From Paenibacillus chibensis (GTDB taxonomy: Bacteria > Bacillota > Bacilli > Paenibacillales > Paenibacillaceae): a stretch of DNA of 64,000 nucleotides. Made by a program: the position numbers and the translations under genes. Positions 43,168 to 51,936 of the stretch are shown piece after piece (position 1 is the stretch's first letter; each line of letters opens with the position of its first letter). Location of the stretch: positions 1 through 64,000 of the forward strand of contig NZ_BIMK01000038.1 in the NCBI RefSeq assembly GCF_004001045.1, given 5' to 3'. Below the pieces are notes generated by a model that was not told the origin of the DNA, made no database searches, and saw only the letters and a list, made by a program, of their open reading frames with translations.

Positions 43168-44265
43168 ATGTTTTTGAGACAAGACACAAGACCTGTTAAA
43201 GTCGGTAATTTGACGATCGGCGGAAGCAATGAAGTCATTATTCAAAGCATGTGTACCACGAAAACAGCGGACGTGGAGGCTACAGTTGCGGAAATTCTCC
43301 GTCTGGAGGAAGCGGGCTGCCAGATCGTCCGTGTAACGGTCAACAACAAGGAAGCTGCAGACGCGATCAAGGAAATCAAGAAACGGATTCATATTCCGCT
43401 TGTAGCGGATATCCATTTTAACTATCAGCTCGCGTTGAAGGCTATTGAGAATGGTATCGATAAAGTGCGTATCAATCCGGGGAACATCGGTAGCCGTGAC
43501 AAGGTCGAAGCGGTTGTCAAAGCTTGTAAGGAGCGCGGAATTCCAATCCGGATCGGAGTGAATGCCGGCTCGCTGGAAAGCCATCTGCTTGAAAAATACG
43601 GATATCCTACGCCGGAAGCGATGGTCGAAAGTGCGCTGTATCATATCAACATTCTGGAGGAGCTGGACTTCCACGACATTATCGTATCGCTGAAAGCATC
43701 CGATGTGCCGATGGCCATCGAAGCTTACCGCCAAGCGGCTGAAGTCATTCCTTACCCGCTGCATCTGGGCATTACCGAATCCGGAACGCTCTTCTCAGGC
43801 ACGATCAAAAGCTCGGCAGGCATCGGGGCGCTGCTGTCCATGGGCATTGGCAGCACGGTGCGGATTTCACTGAGCGCCGATCCGGTCGAAGAGATTAAGG
43901 TGGCGCGCGAGCTTCTGAAGACCTTCGGGCTCATCTCCAACGCGGCGACGCTGGTATCCTGCCCGACCTGCGGTCGTCTGGATATCGATCTGTTCTCGAT
44001 TGCCAACGAAGTCGAAGAATATATTTCGAAGCTGAAAGTGCCGATCAAGGTATCGGTGCTGGGCTGTGCCGTCAACGGTCCGGGCGAAGCACGTGAAGCG
44101 GATATCGGCATTGCCGGCGGCCGCGGCGAAGGCTTGCTGTTCCGCTACGGGGAAATGATCCGCAAGGTGCCTGAAGCCGAAATGGTGGAGGAGCTCAAAA
44201 AAGAAATCGACTCGATCGTGAAAGTATATGAAGAAACCGGCACGATTCCGGGACGTAAGCATTAA
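43168..44265 (+). CDS. ispG: 4-hydroxy-3-methylbut-2-en-1-yl diphosphate synthase (flavodoxin)
   Basis: A ~365-residue 4Fe-4S enzyme of the MEP pathway of isoprenoid synthesis, converting MEcPP to HMBPP. The N-terminal TIM barrel includes IGGSNEVIIQSM, ADIHFNYQLA and DKVRINPGNIG; the C-terminal cluster-binding part has SCPTCGR and GCAVNGPGEA. The start at 43168 gives MFLRQDTRPVKVGN, which lines up with homologues; an ATG at 43150 adds six residues. In B. subtilis ispG is elsewhere, so its place between clpX and lonB is a lineage feature. Followed by a terminator. Confidence 0.95.
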   Translation: MFLRQDTRPVKVGNLTIGGSNEVIIQSMCTTKTADVEATVAEILRLEEAGCQIVRVTVNNKEAADAIKEIKKRIHIPLVADIHFNYQLALKAIENGIDKVRINPGNIGSRDKVEAVVKACKERGIPIRIGVNAGSLESHLLEKYGYPTPEAMVESALYHINILEELDFHDIIVSLKASDVPMAIEAYRQAAEVIPYPLHLGITESGTLFSGTIKSSAGIGALLSMGIGSTVRISLSADPVEEIKVARELLKTFGLISNAATLVSCPTCGRLDIDLFSIANEVEEYISKLKVPIKVSVLGCAVNGPGEAREADIGIAGGRGEGLLFRYGEMIRKVPEAEMVEELKKEIDSIVKVYEETGTIPGRKH

Positions 44266-44283
44266 TCCATCCCAAGCAAGATC

Positions 44284-44330
44284 AAGCTGCATTCCTTTTC
44301 ATTCGAAAGGGAGTGCGGCTTTTTTTTGTG
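44284..44330 (+). terminator. Terminator after ispG
   Basis: AAGCTGCATTCCTTT and AAAGGGAGTGCGGCTT pair with a few G-T pairs across a seven-base loop, followed by eight T residues. Confidence 0.85.
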
Positions 44331-44368
44331 CGATCCTGAAAAAGCTGCCCATAAATCGTGGCTTTAGC

Positions 44369-44397
44369 GTTTATGCGTGTGTGAAACGGCTATACTA
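44369..44397 (+). promoter_or_regulatory. Possible sigma-F promoter of lonB
   Basis: The -10 candidate GGCTATACTA (44388-44397) fits the sigma-F/sigma-G pattern GGnnAnAnTA; a weak -35 GTTTA (44369-44373) lies 14 bases upstream. B. subtilis lonB is read by sigma-F in the forespore. A sigma-A reading of the same TATACT lacks a good -35. Confidence 0.45.
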
Positions 44398-44481
44398 CCA
44401 TGTATCAGGCCAACCCGTAGCAATACCTAAGTAGAGTTGAAGGGAAAACTGGCCGCATAAGAGAAACGGGAGGGTTTTGAA

Positions 44482-46254
44482 ATGAACATAAGCATGATTA
44501 TGATGTTGGTTCAATTTTTCTTTGCCGTCATTATCGGCATTTATTTTTGGAACTTGCTGCGCGGACAAAAAACGAATCGTACCGCGGTGGACCGGGAATC
44601 ACGCAAGGAGATGGATAAACTGCGCAAGCTTCGCTCCATATCGCTGACCAAACCGCTTGCGGAGAAAACGAGACCGCAGTCTCTCCAGGATATCGTCGGC
44701 CAAAAGGATGGCCTGCGTGCATTGAAGGCGGCGCTGTGCAGCGGCAACCCGCAGCATGTGATCATCTATGGACCGCCGGGAGTGGGAAAAACGGCCGCGG
44801 CGCGCGTCGTGATGGAGGAAGCGAAACGGAATCCGGCTTCTCCGTTTAAAGCCGATGCCAAGTTCACGGAAATTGATGCCACGACGGCACGCTTTGACGA
44901 GCGCGGCATTGCCGATCCGCTCATTGGGTCCGTGCATGATCCGATTTATCAAGGGGCAGGCTCTATGGGAGTGGCGGGAATTCCCCAGCCGAAGCCGGGG
45001 GCGGTTACCAAAGCGCACGGCGGTATCTTGTTTGTGGATGAAATCGGTGAATTGCATCCGATTCAAATGAATAAGCTGTTAAAAGTATTGGAAGACCGTA
45101 AAGTTTTGCTCGAGAGCGCATACTACAATTCGGAGGATAATAATACTCCGGCGTATGTCCATGATATTTTCCAAAACGGTCTGCCCGCCGATTTCCGTCT
45201 GGTGGGCGCGACGACCCGTTCCCCGCAGGAACTGCCGCCGGCTCTGCGTTCCCGCTGCATGGAGATCTATTTCCGCCCGCTGCTTCCTGAAGAGATCGGA
45301 CGCATTGCGGAGGACGCCATCCAGAAAATCGGACTTAAGCCTTGTCCGGAGGCCGTGGAAGTCGTGAAGCAGTATGCGACCAACGGTCGCGAAGCGGTCA
45401 ATATCATTCAGTTGGCCGCGGGGCTTGCCTTGACGGAGAAAAGGGATTCGCTGGCCGCGTCCGACGTGGAGTGGGTGGCAAGCAGCAGTCAGCTTCAGCC
45501 GCGTCCGGAACGGAAAATTCCGGAGCATCCGCAAGTGGGGCTTGTCAACGGGTTAGCTGTGTATGGCCCGAACATGGGTACTCTGCTTGAAATTGAGGTG
45601 ACGTCGGTGCCCGTGGCTGCCGGACAAGGGAAATACAATATTACGGGCGTGGTGGAGGAAGAGGAGATTGGCGGAAGCACAAGAACGCTGCGGCGCAAGA
45701 GCATGGCCAAAGGATCGGTTGAAAACGTACTGACCGTCCTTCGCTCCCTGGGACTTCAGCCCAGCGATTATGATCTTCACATCAATTTTCCCGGTGGTAC
45801 CCCCATCGATGGACCGTCGGCAGGCATCGCCATGGCGACAGCCATCATGTCGGCGATTCGCGGCATCCCGGTAGACAACAGAATCGCCATGACCGGGGAA
45901 ATCAGCATTCACGGCCGGGTGAAGCCGATTGGCGGCGTCATTGCCAAAGTGGAGGCGGCATTCCAGGCGGGCGCAACGACGGTAATCATTCCGAAGGAAA
46001 ACTGGCAGACGCTGTTTGAGGATTTGGACGGACTGCGGGTTATTCCGGTGGAGAATGTGCAGGAAGTATTCATGCATGTATTTGGTACCGAGCTCAAGCC
46101 GGCGCACCATGTTTCGGTGCAGGAAGGGCTGGATGATGCACTGGAGAAGAGCGCGGCCCAGAAGCCCGAAATCTTCCCTTCCTCGCCTTCAGCTCCATTT
46201 TTACAGGCTAATTCAGGCCAGTCCGGGCAAGTCACCGATGCGGGGACATGTTAA
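44482..46254 (+). CDS. lonB: LonB, membrane-anchored sporulation Lon protease
   Basis: A 590-residue ATP-dependent protease. One N-terminal membrane helix (MMLVQFFFAVIIGIYFW) replaces the long substrate domain of LonA. The ATPase has Walker A GPPGVGKT and Walker B GGILFVDEIGE; the protease domain has the Ser of DGPSAG and the Lys of GVIAKVEAA as catalytic dyad. In Bacillus it acts in the forespore. The C-terminal ~40 residues are Ser/Pro/Gln-rich and unusual. Own promoter (see 44369), AAACGGGAGG ribosome site, lonA follows. Confidence 0.93.
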   Translation: MNISMIMMLVQFFFAVIIGIYFWNLLRGQKTNRTAVDRESRKEMDKLRKLRSISLTKPLAEKTRPQSLQDIVGQKDGLRALKAALCSGNPQHVIIYGPPGVGKTAAARVVMEEAKRNPASPFKADAKFTEIDATTARFDERGIADPLIGSVHDPIYQGAGSMGVAGIPQPKPGAVTKAHGGILFVDEIGELHPIQMNKLLKVLEDRKVLLESAYYNSEDNNTPAYVHDIFQNGLPADFRLVGATTRSPQELPPALRSRCMEIYFRPLLPEEIGRIAEDAIQKIGLKPCPEAVEVVKQYATNGREAVNIIQLAAGLALTEKRDSLAASDVEWVASSSQLQPRPERKIPEHPQVGLVNGLAVYGPNMGTLLEIEVTSVPVAAGQGKYNITGVVEEEEIGGSTRTLRRKSMAKGSVENVLTVLRSLGLQPSDYDLHINFPGGTPIDGPSAGIAMATAIMSAIRGIPVDNRIAMTGEISIHGRVKPIGGVIAKVEAAFQAGATTVIIPKENWQTLFEDLDGLRVIPVENVQEVFMHVFGTELKPAHHVSVQEGLDDALEKSAAQKPEIFPSSPSAPFLQANSGQSGQVTDAGTC

Positions 46255-46342
46255 AGCAGCTTAATTATTGGTGTTTTCTGTGAACATTTGCTAAAATATA
46301 ACCGGATGTTATAACTTGAGAACGGCTGGAGGTGCGAAAGCG

Positions 46343-48679
46343 ATGGGGCTTAGTAAAGCGAAAGGCCGCCGTTTTCCGTTATTGCCTTTGCGAGGCCTCC
46401 TAGTCTACCCGAGCATGGTGCTGCATCTCGATGTAGGCCGGGAGAAATCGGTCAAGGCTCTGGAAAAAGCGATGGTGGAAGATAACCTGATTCTCCTTTG
46501 TTCTCAATCCGAGGTGAACATAGAAGAACCGACGCAAGAAGATATTTTCCGGATTGGCACCGTTGCCAACGTGAGACAAATGCTCAAGCTACCAAACGGA
46601 ACGATCCGTGTCCTGGTGGAAGGCATGGAGCGAGCCGAAATTATACAGTATACGGACAATGAGGAGTATTACGAAGTCCTTGCCCGCGAGCTGCATGAAG
46701 AGGACAGCGACAATCCTGAAGTGGATGCGCTGATGCGTACCGTCCTGAGCCAGTTTGAGCATTATATCAATTTATCCAAAAAGGTAACTCCCGAGACGCT
46801 CGCGGCGGTCTCTGACATTGAGGAGCCGGGGCGCTTGGCGGATGTCATAACCAGCCATTTGTCACTCAAAATCAAGGATAAGCAGGAGATACTCGAGACG
46901 GTCGATGTCGGCAAGCGTCTTGAAAAGCTGCTGGATATTCTGAATAATGAGCGCGAAGTGCTGGAGCTGGAGCGCAAGATTAATCAGCGCGTCAAAAAGC
47001 AGATGGAGAAAACCCAGAAGGAATACTATCTGCGCGAGCAAATGAAGGCGATCCAGAAAGAACTGGGCGAGAAAGAAGGCCGCGCCGGCGAAGTGGAAGA
47101 GCTGCGCGACCTGATGGATAAACAGGAGCTTCCGGAAAAGGTGAAGGAAAAGGTCGAGAAGGAAATCGACCGTTTGGAGAAGATGCCTGCCAGCTCTGCT
47201 GAGGGCGGCGTCATCCGCAACTATCTGGACTGGTTGCTGGCTCTTCCTTGGAACAACAAAACCGAAGATGACCTGGATATCCATAAAGCCGAACAGGTGT
47301 TGAACGAGGATCATTACAGCCTGGATAAACCGAAGGAGCGGGTACTCGAATATTTGGCCGTGCAGCAGCTGGTCAAAAAGATGAAGGGCCCGATTCTTTG
47401 CCTTGTTGGCCCTCCGGGCGTAGGTAAAACCTCGCTTGCGCGTTCCATCGCGAGATCGTTGAACCGGAAGTTCGTCCGCATATCGCTAGGCGGAGTGCGT
47501 GACGAAGCCGAGATCCGCGGTCACCGCCGCACCTATGTCGGTGCCATGCCGGGACGCATCATCCAGGGGATGAAGAATGCCGGGGCTATTAATCCGGTGT
47601 TCCTGCTTGACGAGATTGACAAAATGGCATCGGATTTCCGCGGCGATCCGTCTTCCGCCCTGCTTGAAGTATTGGATCCTGAACAAAACAACACCTTTAG
47701 CGATCACTTTATCGAAATACCGTTCGATCTGTCGCAAGTGATGTTTATTACGACGGCGAATGCGATTCATAACATACCGCGGCCGCTCCTGGATCGTATG
47801 GAAGTGCTCAACATCCCGGGTTATACGGAGCTGGAAAAGCTGCAGATCGCCAAGCGCTATTTGCTGCCAAAACAGAAACGCGAGCACGGCCTGCAGGATG
47901 AGCAGCTTCAGATCAGCGAGGATTCGCTGCTAAAAGTGGTTCGCGAATATACGCGCGAATCCGGTGTCCGCAATCTGGAACAGCAGGTGGCGGCGCTATG
48001 CCGCAAAGCGGCTAAGAAAATCGTATCGAATGAGTCGGAATCCATCGTGATCGAGCCGGACGATATCAAGGATTGCCTGGGAGCGCCGAAGTTCCGCCAC
48101 GGTGTAGCCGACCTGGAGGATCAGATCGGTACGGTTACAGGCCTGGCATGGACAGAGGTTGGCGGCGAAACGCTCGTGATTGAGGTCACCGTCGTACCGG
48201 GGTCCGGGAAGCTGACGCTGACCGGCAAGCTGGGCGACGTAATGAAGGAGTCCGCGCAGGCTGCATTCAGCTATACCCGCAGCAAAGCGGCCGAGCTGGG
48301 CATCGCAACTGACTTCCATGAGAAGAACGATATCCATATCCATATTCCAGAAGGGGCCATTCCGAAAGACGGTCCTTCTGCCGGCATTACGATCGCCACG
48401 GCTCTTATATCGGCTCTTACCAAAAAGCATGTTTCCAAGGATGTGGCCATGACCGGGGAAATCACGCTGCGCGGCCGAGTACTTCCAATCGGCGGTCTGA
48501 AGGAAAAATCGCTTGCGGCACACCGCGCAGGCTACAAGAAAATATTGCTCCCGAAAGACAACGAGCGGGATCTGAAAGACATTCCCGACAGCGTCAGAAA
48601 TGAAGTGGAGTTTGTTCCGGTATCCCATATGGATCAAGTGCTGAAACATGCGCTTGTGGAACAGGCGGGAGTGCATTAG
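46343..48679 (+). CDS. lon: LonA ATP-dependent protease
   Basis: A 778-residue Lon protease that degrades misfolded and regulatory proteins in the cytosol. N-terminal substrate domain (about 1-200, FPLLPLRGLLVYPSMVLHLD), coiled coil (about 185-280), AAA+ module with GPPGVGKT and VFLLDEIDKM, then the protease domain with Ser of KDGPSAG and Lys of GGLKEKSLAA. The start at 46343 follows GGAGGTG; a TTG at 46316 would add nine residues. engB begins 15 bases after the stop. Confidence 0.96.
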   Translation: MGLSKAKGRRFPLLPLRGLLVYPSMVLHLDVGREKSVKALEKAMVEDNLILLCSQSEVNIEEPTQEDIFRIGTVANVRQMLKLPNGTIRVLVEGMERAEIIQYTDNEEYYEVLARELHEEDSDNPEVDALMRTVLSQFEHYINLSKKVTPETLAAVSDIEEPGRLADVITSHLSLKIKDKQEILETVDVGKRLEKLLDILNNEREVLELERKINQRVKKQMEKTQKEYYLREQMKAIQKELGEKEGRAGEVEELRDLMDKQELPEKVKEKVEKEIDRLEKMPASSAEGGVIRNYLDWLLALPWNNKTEDDLDIHKAEQVLNEDHYSLDKPKERVLEYLAVQQLVKKMKGPILCLVGPPGVGKTSLARSIARSLNRKFVRISLGGVRDEAEIRGHRRTYVGAMPGRIIQGMKNAGAINPVFLLDEIDKMASDFRGDPSSALLEVLDPEQNNTFSDHFIEIPFDLSQVMFITTANAIHNIPRPLLDRMEVLNIPGYTELEKLQIAKRYLLPKQKREHGLQDEQLQISEDSLLKVVREYTRESGVRNLEQQVAALCRKAAKKIVSNESESIVIEPDDIKDCLGAPKFRHGVADLEDQIGTVTGLAWTEVGGETLVIEVTVVPGSGKLTLTGKLGDVMKESAQAAFSYTRSKAAELGIATDFHEKNDIHIHIPEGAIPKDGPSAGITIATALISALTKKHVSKDVAMTGEITLRGRVLPIGGLKEKSLAAHRAGYKKILLPKDNERDLKDIPDSVRNEVEFVPVSHMDQVLKHALVEQAGVH

Positions 48680-48694
48680 AGAGGAACCATTGAC

Positions 48695-49330
48695 ATGAAA
48701 GTAACCCAAGCGGAATTCGTAATCAGCGCCGTTGGCCCTGACCAGTATCCTGAGGACGCCTTGCCGGAGATTGCTCTGGCAGGGCGTTCCAATGTAGGTA
48801 AGTCTTCACTTATCAATCGTATGATCAACCGCAAAAATTTGGCGAGAACGAGTTCGACGCCGGGCAAGACCCAGCATCTCAACTATTACCGCATCAATGA
48901 AGATTTGTATTTCGTCGATTTCCCCGGATACGGTTACGCGAAGGTGTCCAAGACCCAGCGGCAGGTGTGGGGCAAAATGATCGAGAAGTACCTGCTGGAG
49001 CGGGATACGCTCAAGCTGGTGCTGCTGATCGTGGATCTGCGCCATCCGCCGACCAAAGACGACGAAATGATGTATGACTGGCTCAAGCATTATGACATTC
49101 CGATTTGCGTGGTAGCCACCAAAGCGGACAAGATTCCGAAGAGCCGCTGGCAAAAGCATGTGAAGCAGATGAAGGAAGCTCTTTTACTGCGTAAAACCGA
49201 CGCGTTTGTCATGTATTCTTCCGAAACCGGGTTGGGCAAAGAAGAGCTGTGGGCCCACATTTCATCTGCTGCCGGACTCGGACAGGAAGAAGCTCAGCAG
49301 CAAGAAGGCGAGCATCACGGCGAAGCATAG
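48695..49330 (+). CDS. ysxC: EngB/YsxC ribosome-assembly GTPase
   Basis: A 211-residue GTPase of the TrmE-Era-EngA-YihA group needed for assembly of the large ribosomal subunit. G1 GRSNVGKSS, G2 region TSSTPGKTQ, G3 DFPGYGYA, G4 ATKADK and G5 YSSETG are all present. Immediately downstream of lonA as in B. subtilis. The C-terminal tail rich in Glu/Gln/His is variable and longer than usual. Confidence 0.96.
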   Translation: MKVTQAEFVISAVGPDQYPEDALPEIALAGRSNVGKSSLINRMINRKNLARTSSTPGKTQHLNYYRINEDLYFVDFPGYGYAKVSKTQRQVWGKMIEKYLLERDTLKLVLLIVDLRHPPTKDDEMMYDWLKHYDIPICVVATKADKIPKSRWQKHVKQMKEALLLRKTDAFVMYSSETGLGKEELWAHISSAAGLGQEEAQQQEGEHHGEA

Positions 49331-49674
49331 AGAATGCGCGGGTTATATAGAAATCGCGATATTTTCGGCGTATCGCCTAGGGATCGAGACTTTATCCGGC
49401 AGGAAAGTGAGCATCCCGTAAAAAGTTTGCTTAAAAATCCGTTTTAATCCGGTTTTTTATGAAATATGAAGAAAATTCATGCTTTCATCCGCAAGCAATC
49501 GTTTCGAGATGTGCTGTATAATAATACTAAGGATCTTTAGAAGTTCGTCTTCGGCGTACGTTCACGGAAAGCCAGACCGCCTGACGGCGGAAATTTTTCT
49601 TGCGATTATGGAATGAATCCGGTGCAGCAATGGGATTAATTCCGTAATCATAAAAAAGAATTGAGGAGATTTTT
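49331..49674 (+). other. Gap between engB and the 195-residue unknown gene
   Basis: A terminator-like hairpin CCGCC-TGAC-GGCGG with AAATTTTT lies at 49577-49598, and a perfect -10-like TATAAT at 49517-49522 lacks a good -35. If that promoter is real, the hairpin would sit in the leader of the next gene as an attenuator. Otherwise the hairpin ends the lonA-engB transcript. Confidence 0.4.
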
Positions 49675-50262
49675 ATGGCTCAGCGGTTAGCCACAGAGTA
49701 TGTTAAAGCCACTTTTCAAATGACAGAGCTCCAATTGAACCAGTTTATGCATTCGGCTGAATGCTGTCACATGCACATCATTGTCAAGGTGCTGGACAGC
49801 GGAGGACAAGAGATTGTACTGGAAGACGAAAGCGGTGAGGAGGTTCATTTCCCTCTGGAAAGCAAAAATGGCCTGTACTTCTGTGAGTTGTCATGCCGCT
49901 TGGTGAACCCTCGTATGACAAACCTGGTACGCAAGCTGTTTGTTGCCTGCAAAGGCGAAGGCATTGTTAACCGGATTTATCAAGGATTCACAATGATGTA
50001 TTATTATGAAAACGGCTCGGTCCGCATGATTTCGGAAGTGACTCCATCCCGAAGCAAGCTTGTGTATGAATATAAGCATACGGCTGGCGAACTGCAGCGT
50101 GTCTATCAGCTCGATGACGTGGAGCAGGAAATATCCCTGCTTTACCAGGATATAAACTACTGGCTGGATGAGCGGAACAAAGCGGAAACCAGCGAACAGA
50201 TCGCCCGCATCGACGACAAGCTGCGCCAAGGCGCCGCAAAATGGTTTGCTTTAGAGGCCTAA
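49675..50262 (+). CDS. Conserved-looking protein of unknown function
   Basis: A 195-residue cytoplasmic protein that I do not recognise. It has no signal peptide or membrane helix. Cysteine and histidine cluster early (MHSAECCHMHIIVKV) and again at FCELSCRLV; the middle has strands and aromatic residues (YQGFTMMYYYENGSVRMI); the C-terminus is helical and charged (QEISLLYQDINYWLDERNK). The good ribosome site GAGGAG and full-length frame argue that it is real. It sits between engB and speD, away from a known pathway. A metal-binding role for the Cys/His cluster is only a guess. Confidence 0.75.
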   Translation: MAQRLATEYVKATFQMTELQLNQFMHSAECCHMHIIVKVLDSGGQEIVLEDESGEEVHFPLESKNGLYFCELSCRLVNPRMTNLVRKLFVACKGEGIVNRIYQGFTMMYYYENGSVRMISEVTPSRSKLVYEYKHTAGELQRVYQLDDVEQEISLLYQDINYWLDERNKAETSEQIARIDDKLRQGAAKWFALEA

Positions 50263-50537
50263 TTGCATACATGATGTAGGGAATTCCTTTTTTCGATAAA
50301 ATGAATGATTATCCAAGAGAAGCAGCGGCTTCCTATCGTTCAATTTATGGAGATGAAGGGGTTCCTTTTTTGTTGAAGATCAGAGCAGAGCGCTTTATGC
50401 ATAAGTATCGATAACACCCATTTATCCGCATTCCAGCTGGGACAAAAAGGAATAAAATAAAACGCCGGGGAACGTAAAAAAAGTATTGCAATTCGCCCTT
50501 ATAGATGTTATTTTTAATCTCGTTGAAAAGAATATAT
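50263..50537 (+). other. Spacer before the speD leader
   Basis: AT-rich sequence without a gene. TTGCAA (50486-50491 region) and nearby TATAGA/TATATT boxes could form a promoter for speD, but the choice is not clear. No terminator with a proper T run was found for the upstream gene. Confidence 0.35.
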
Positions 50538-50646
50538 TAGGAACCAGGATTCACTCAGGACATTGAATGTTGCGAGAGATTATTCCCTCGGGAAGTGAAT
50601 GACGTAGGTCCTAGCGGATGAAATTTTCAAATATTTTATTCCTAGG
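50538..50646 (+). promoter_or_regulatory. Structured 5' leader of speD, possible riboswitch or regulator-binding RNA
   Basis: Nested complementary segments: TAGGAACC (50538-50545) with GGTCCTA (50607-50613, one bulged A); ATTCACT (50549-50555) with AGTGAAT (50594-50600), 7 of 7; inner small stems ACAT-TGA-ATGT (50560-50570) and CGAG/CTCG (50573-50576/50587-50590). A competing segment CTAGG (50642-50646) just before the ribosome site can instead pair with CCTAG (50610-50614). This looks like a switch with two states. I know of no described RNA family with this form. Confidence 0.45.
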
Positions 50647-50663
50647 AAGGGGGAAACCGGAAG

Positions 50664-51062
50664 ATGGAATATTCAACTTTCGGAAGACACGTTGCTGTTG
50701 ATACTTGGGGAGTCGACTTTGATATGCTGAACGACGCTGAGTTTTTGCAGGCCCAGATGGTTGAGGCAGCGGAAGCATGCGGCGCTACAGTGATGTCGGT
50801 TCAATCCAAGCAGTTTGAACCTCAAGGAGCGACAGTGCTTGTTTTGCTGTCAGAAAGCCACCTCTCGATTCATACGTATCCTGAGAGAGGATTTGCAGCC
50901 ATTGATTGCTACACCTGCGGCGAAACAGTCGATCCACAACTGGCAATTGATTACCTGGTGTCCGTATTGAAGCCTGAAAAAACGTATGCGAAAAAGCTTG
51001 TGCGCGGTTTGGGTGAGTTGAAGGTGGAAACGCCGGAAATGAAAGAGGCCGAGCTGGTATAA
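50664..51062 (+). CDS. speD: S-adenosylmethionine decarboxylase proenzyme (SpeD)
   Basis: A 132-residue bacterial class 1B proenzyme that cuts itself at Glu64-Ser65 (SESHLSIHTYPE) to form a pyruvoyl group and then decarboxylates SAM, giving the aminopropyl donor for spermidine. His70 and Cys85 (CYTCG) match the conserved processing and acid residues. Ribosome site AGGAAGGGGG. Not followed by speE here; in this window its neighbours are an unknown gene and the heme operon. A structured leader suggests post-transcriptional control. Confidence 0.94.
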   Translation: MEYSTFGRHVAVDTWGVDFDMLNDAEFLQAQMVEAAEACGATVMSVQSKQFEPQGATVLVLLSESHLSIHTYPERGFAAIDCYTCGETVDPQLAIDYLVSVLKPEKTYAKKLVRGLGELKVETPEMKEAELV

Positions 51063-51185
51063 AGGCTGCGCGCTTACCAACGATAATGAATCATGGCCAT
51101 GGAGATCCTTCTCCGTGGTCATTTGTTTTCTATGGCCCCATATACTATAGGTATGAAACAAGCTCGTGATAAGGGGGCGGGGTCC

Positions 51186-51710
51186 ATGAGAAGACGAAAG
51201 CTCAGAGATCTGCTATTTTTGGGACTGATTGTCCTGCTGCTGATCGTTTTGGCGTACCAGGCATACCGGATGATGCGACCGCAGTCCGGACATGCCGATG
51301 CGGAGCAAATGTTGTATGAAGTATCCGTTTTTCAAATACAGGTGCTGAACACGTCCCTTTTGGACGCGGCGCATATGAATAACACCGGGGAGCTGAATGC
51401 GCTGAAGCTTGCGGCTTATTCGGCTGCCTACACCCATGAGCGGCTGGTGAAATCGCTCGGCATGAATAAGCTTTATTCTTTTCCGGCCATAGATGGGTTG
51501 ATCGACCTCATCACGACCTGGCAGATTGGAGGCAACCGGCCGTTAAGCGATGCGGAAAAGGAACTGATCGGCAAATACAGTGAGTTATTTTCGAATGTGG
51601 TTTTGCCATATCAGCAGCTGCTCAGTGAGAACGGGAAGGTCATCGCTTCCCAGGACGACCAGCTTGAAAAAACGGGCAAGCAGCTTGCAGACCTGGTTAA
51701 GGGCAGGTAA
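51186..51710 (+). CDS. Small membrane-anchored protein, YsxD-like position
   Basis: A 174-residue protein with a basic N-terminus, one membrane helix (LLFLGLIVLLLIVLAYQAY) and an extracytoplasmic helical domain. I do not recognise a domain. The position between ysxC and hemA equals B. subtilis ysxD, a small membrane protein, but I cannot show homology. The start at 51186 follows AAGGGGGCGGGG; an upstream ATG at 51093 has no ribosome site. Confidence 0.65.
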   Translation: MRRRKLRDLLFLGLIVLLLIVLAYQAYRMMRPQSGHADAEQMLYEVSVFQIQVLNTSLLDAAHMNNTGELNALKLAAYSAAYTHERLVKSLGMNKLYSFPAIDGLIDLITTWQIGGNRPLSDAEKELIGKYSELFSNVVLPYQQLLSENGKVIASQDDQLEKTGKQLADLVKGR

Positions 51711-51839
51711 CGAATGGTTAATAAGACAGTATAATCTCCGGTGGTTTAAGGCAAGATAGTAAAACACAAGCGTACTTTTGACCAATCCATGTATTTTCAT
51801 AAACATTTCATAAAATCTCTCGGGGTTACTTTACAACTG

Positions 51840-51848
51840 TGATATAAT
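51840..51848 (+). promoter_or_regulatory. Extended -10 promoter box of the hem operon
   Basis: TGATATAAT: a perfect TATAAT with TG one base upstream. No strong -35 at the right distance. It lies about 90 bases before hemA. Confidence 0.55.
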
Positions 51849-51936
51849 TAACATGATGAAAATGAATAGCAAGCAAAAAAGTAATCCTGAATTGGATCTT
51901 TTTTTTTGAAATGAACCTTAGGCAGGTGAACATGTA

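Noticed and set aside
50263..50663. SAM riboswitch before speD
   Set aside because: The conserved SAM-I core and its terminator are missing; the stems seen do not match known SAM classes.
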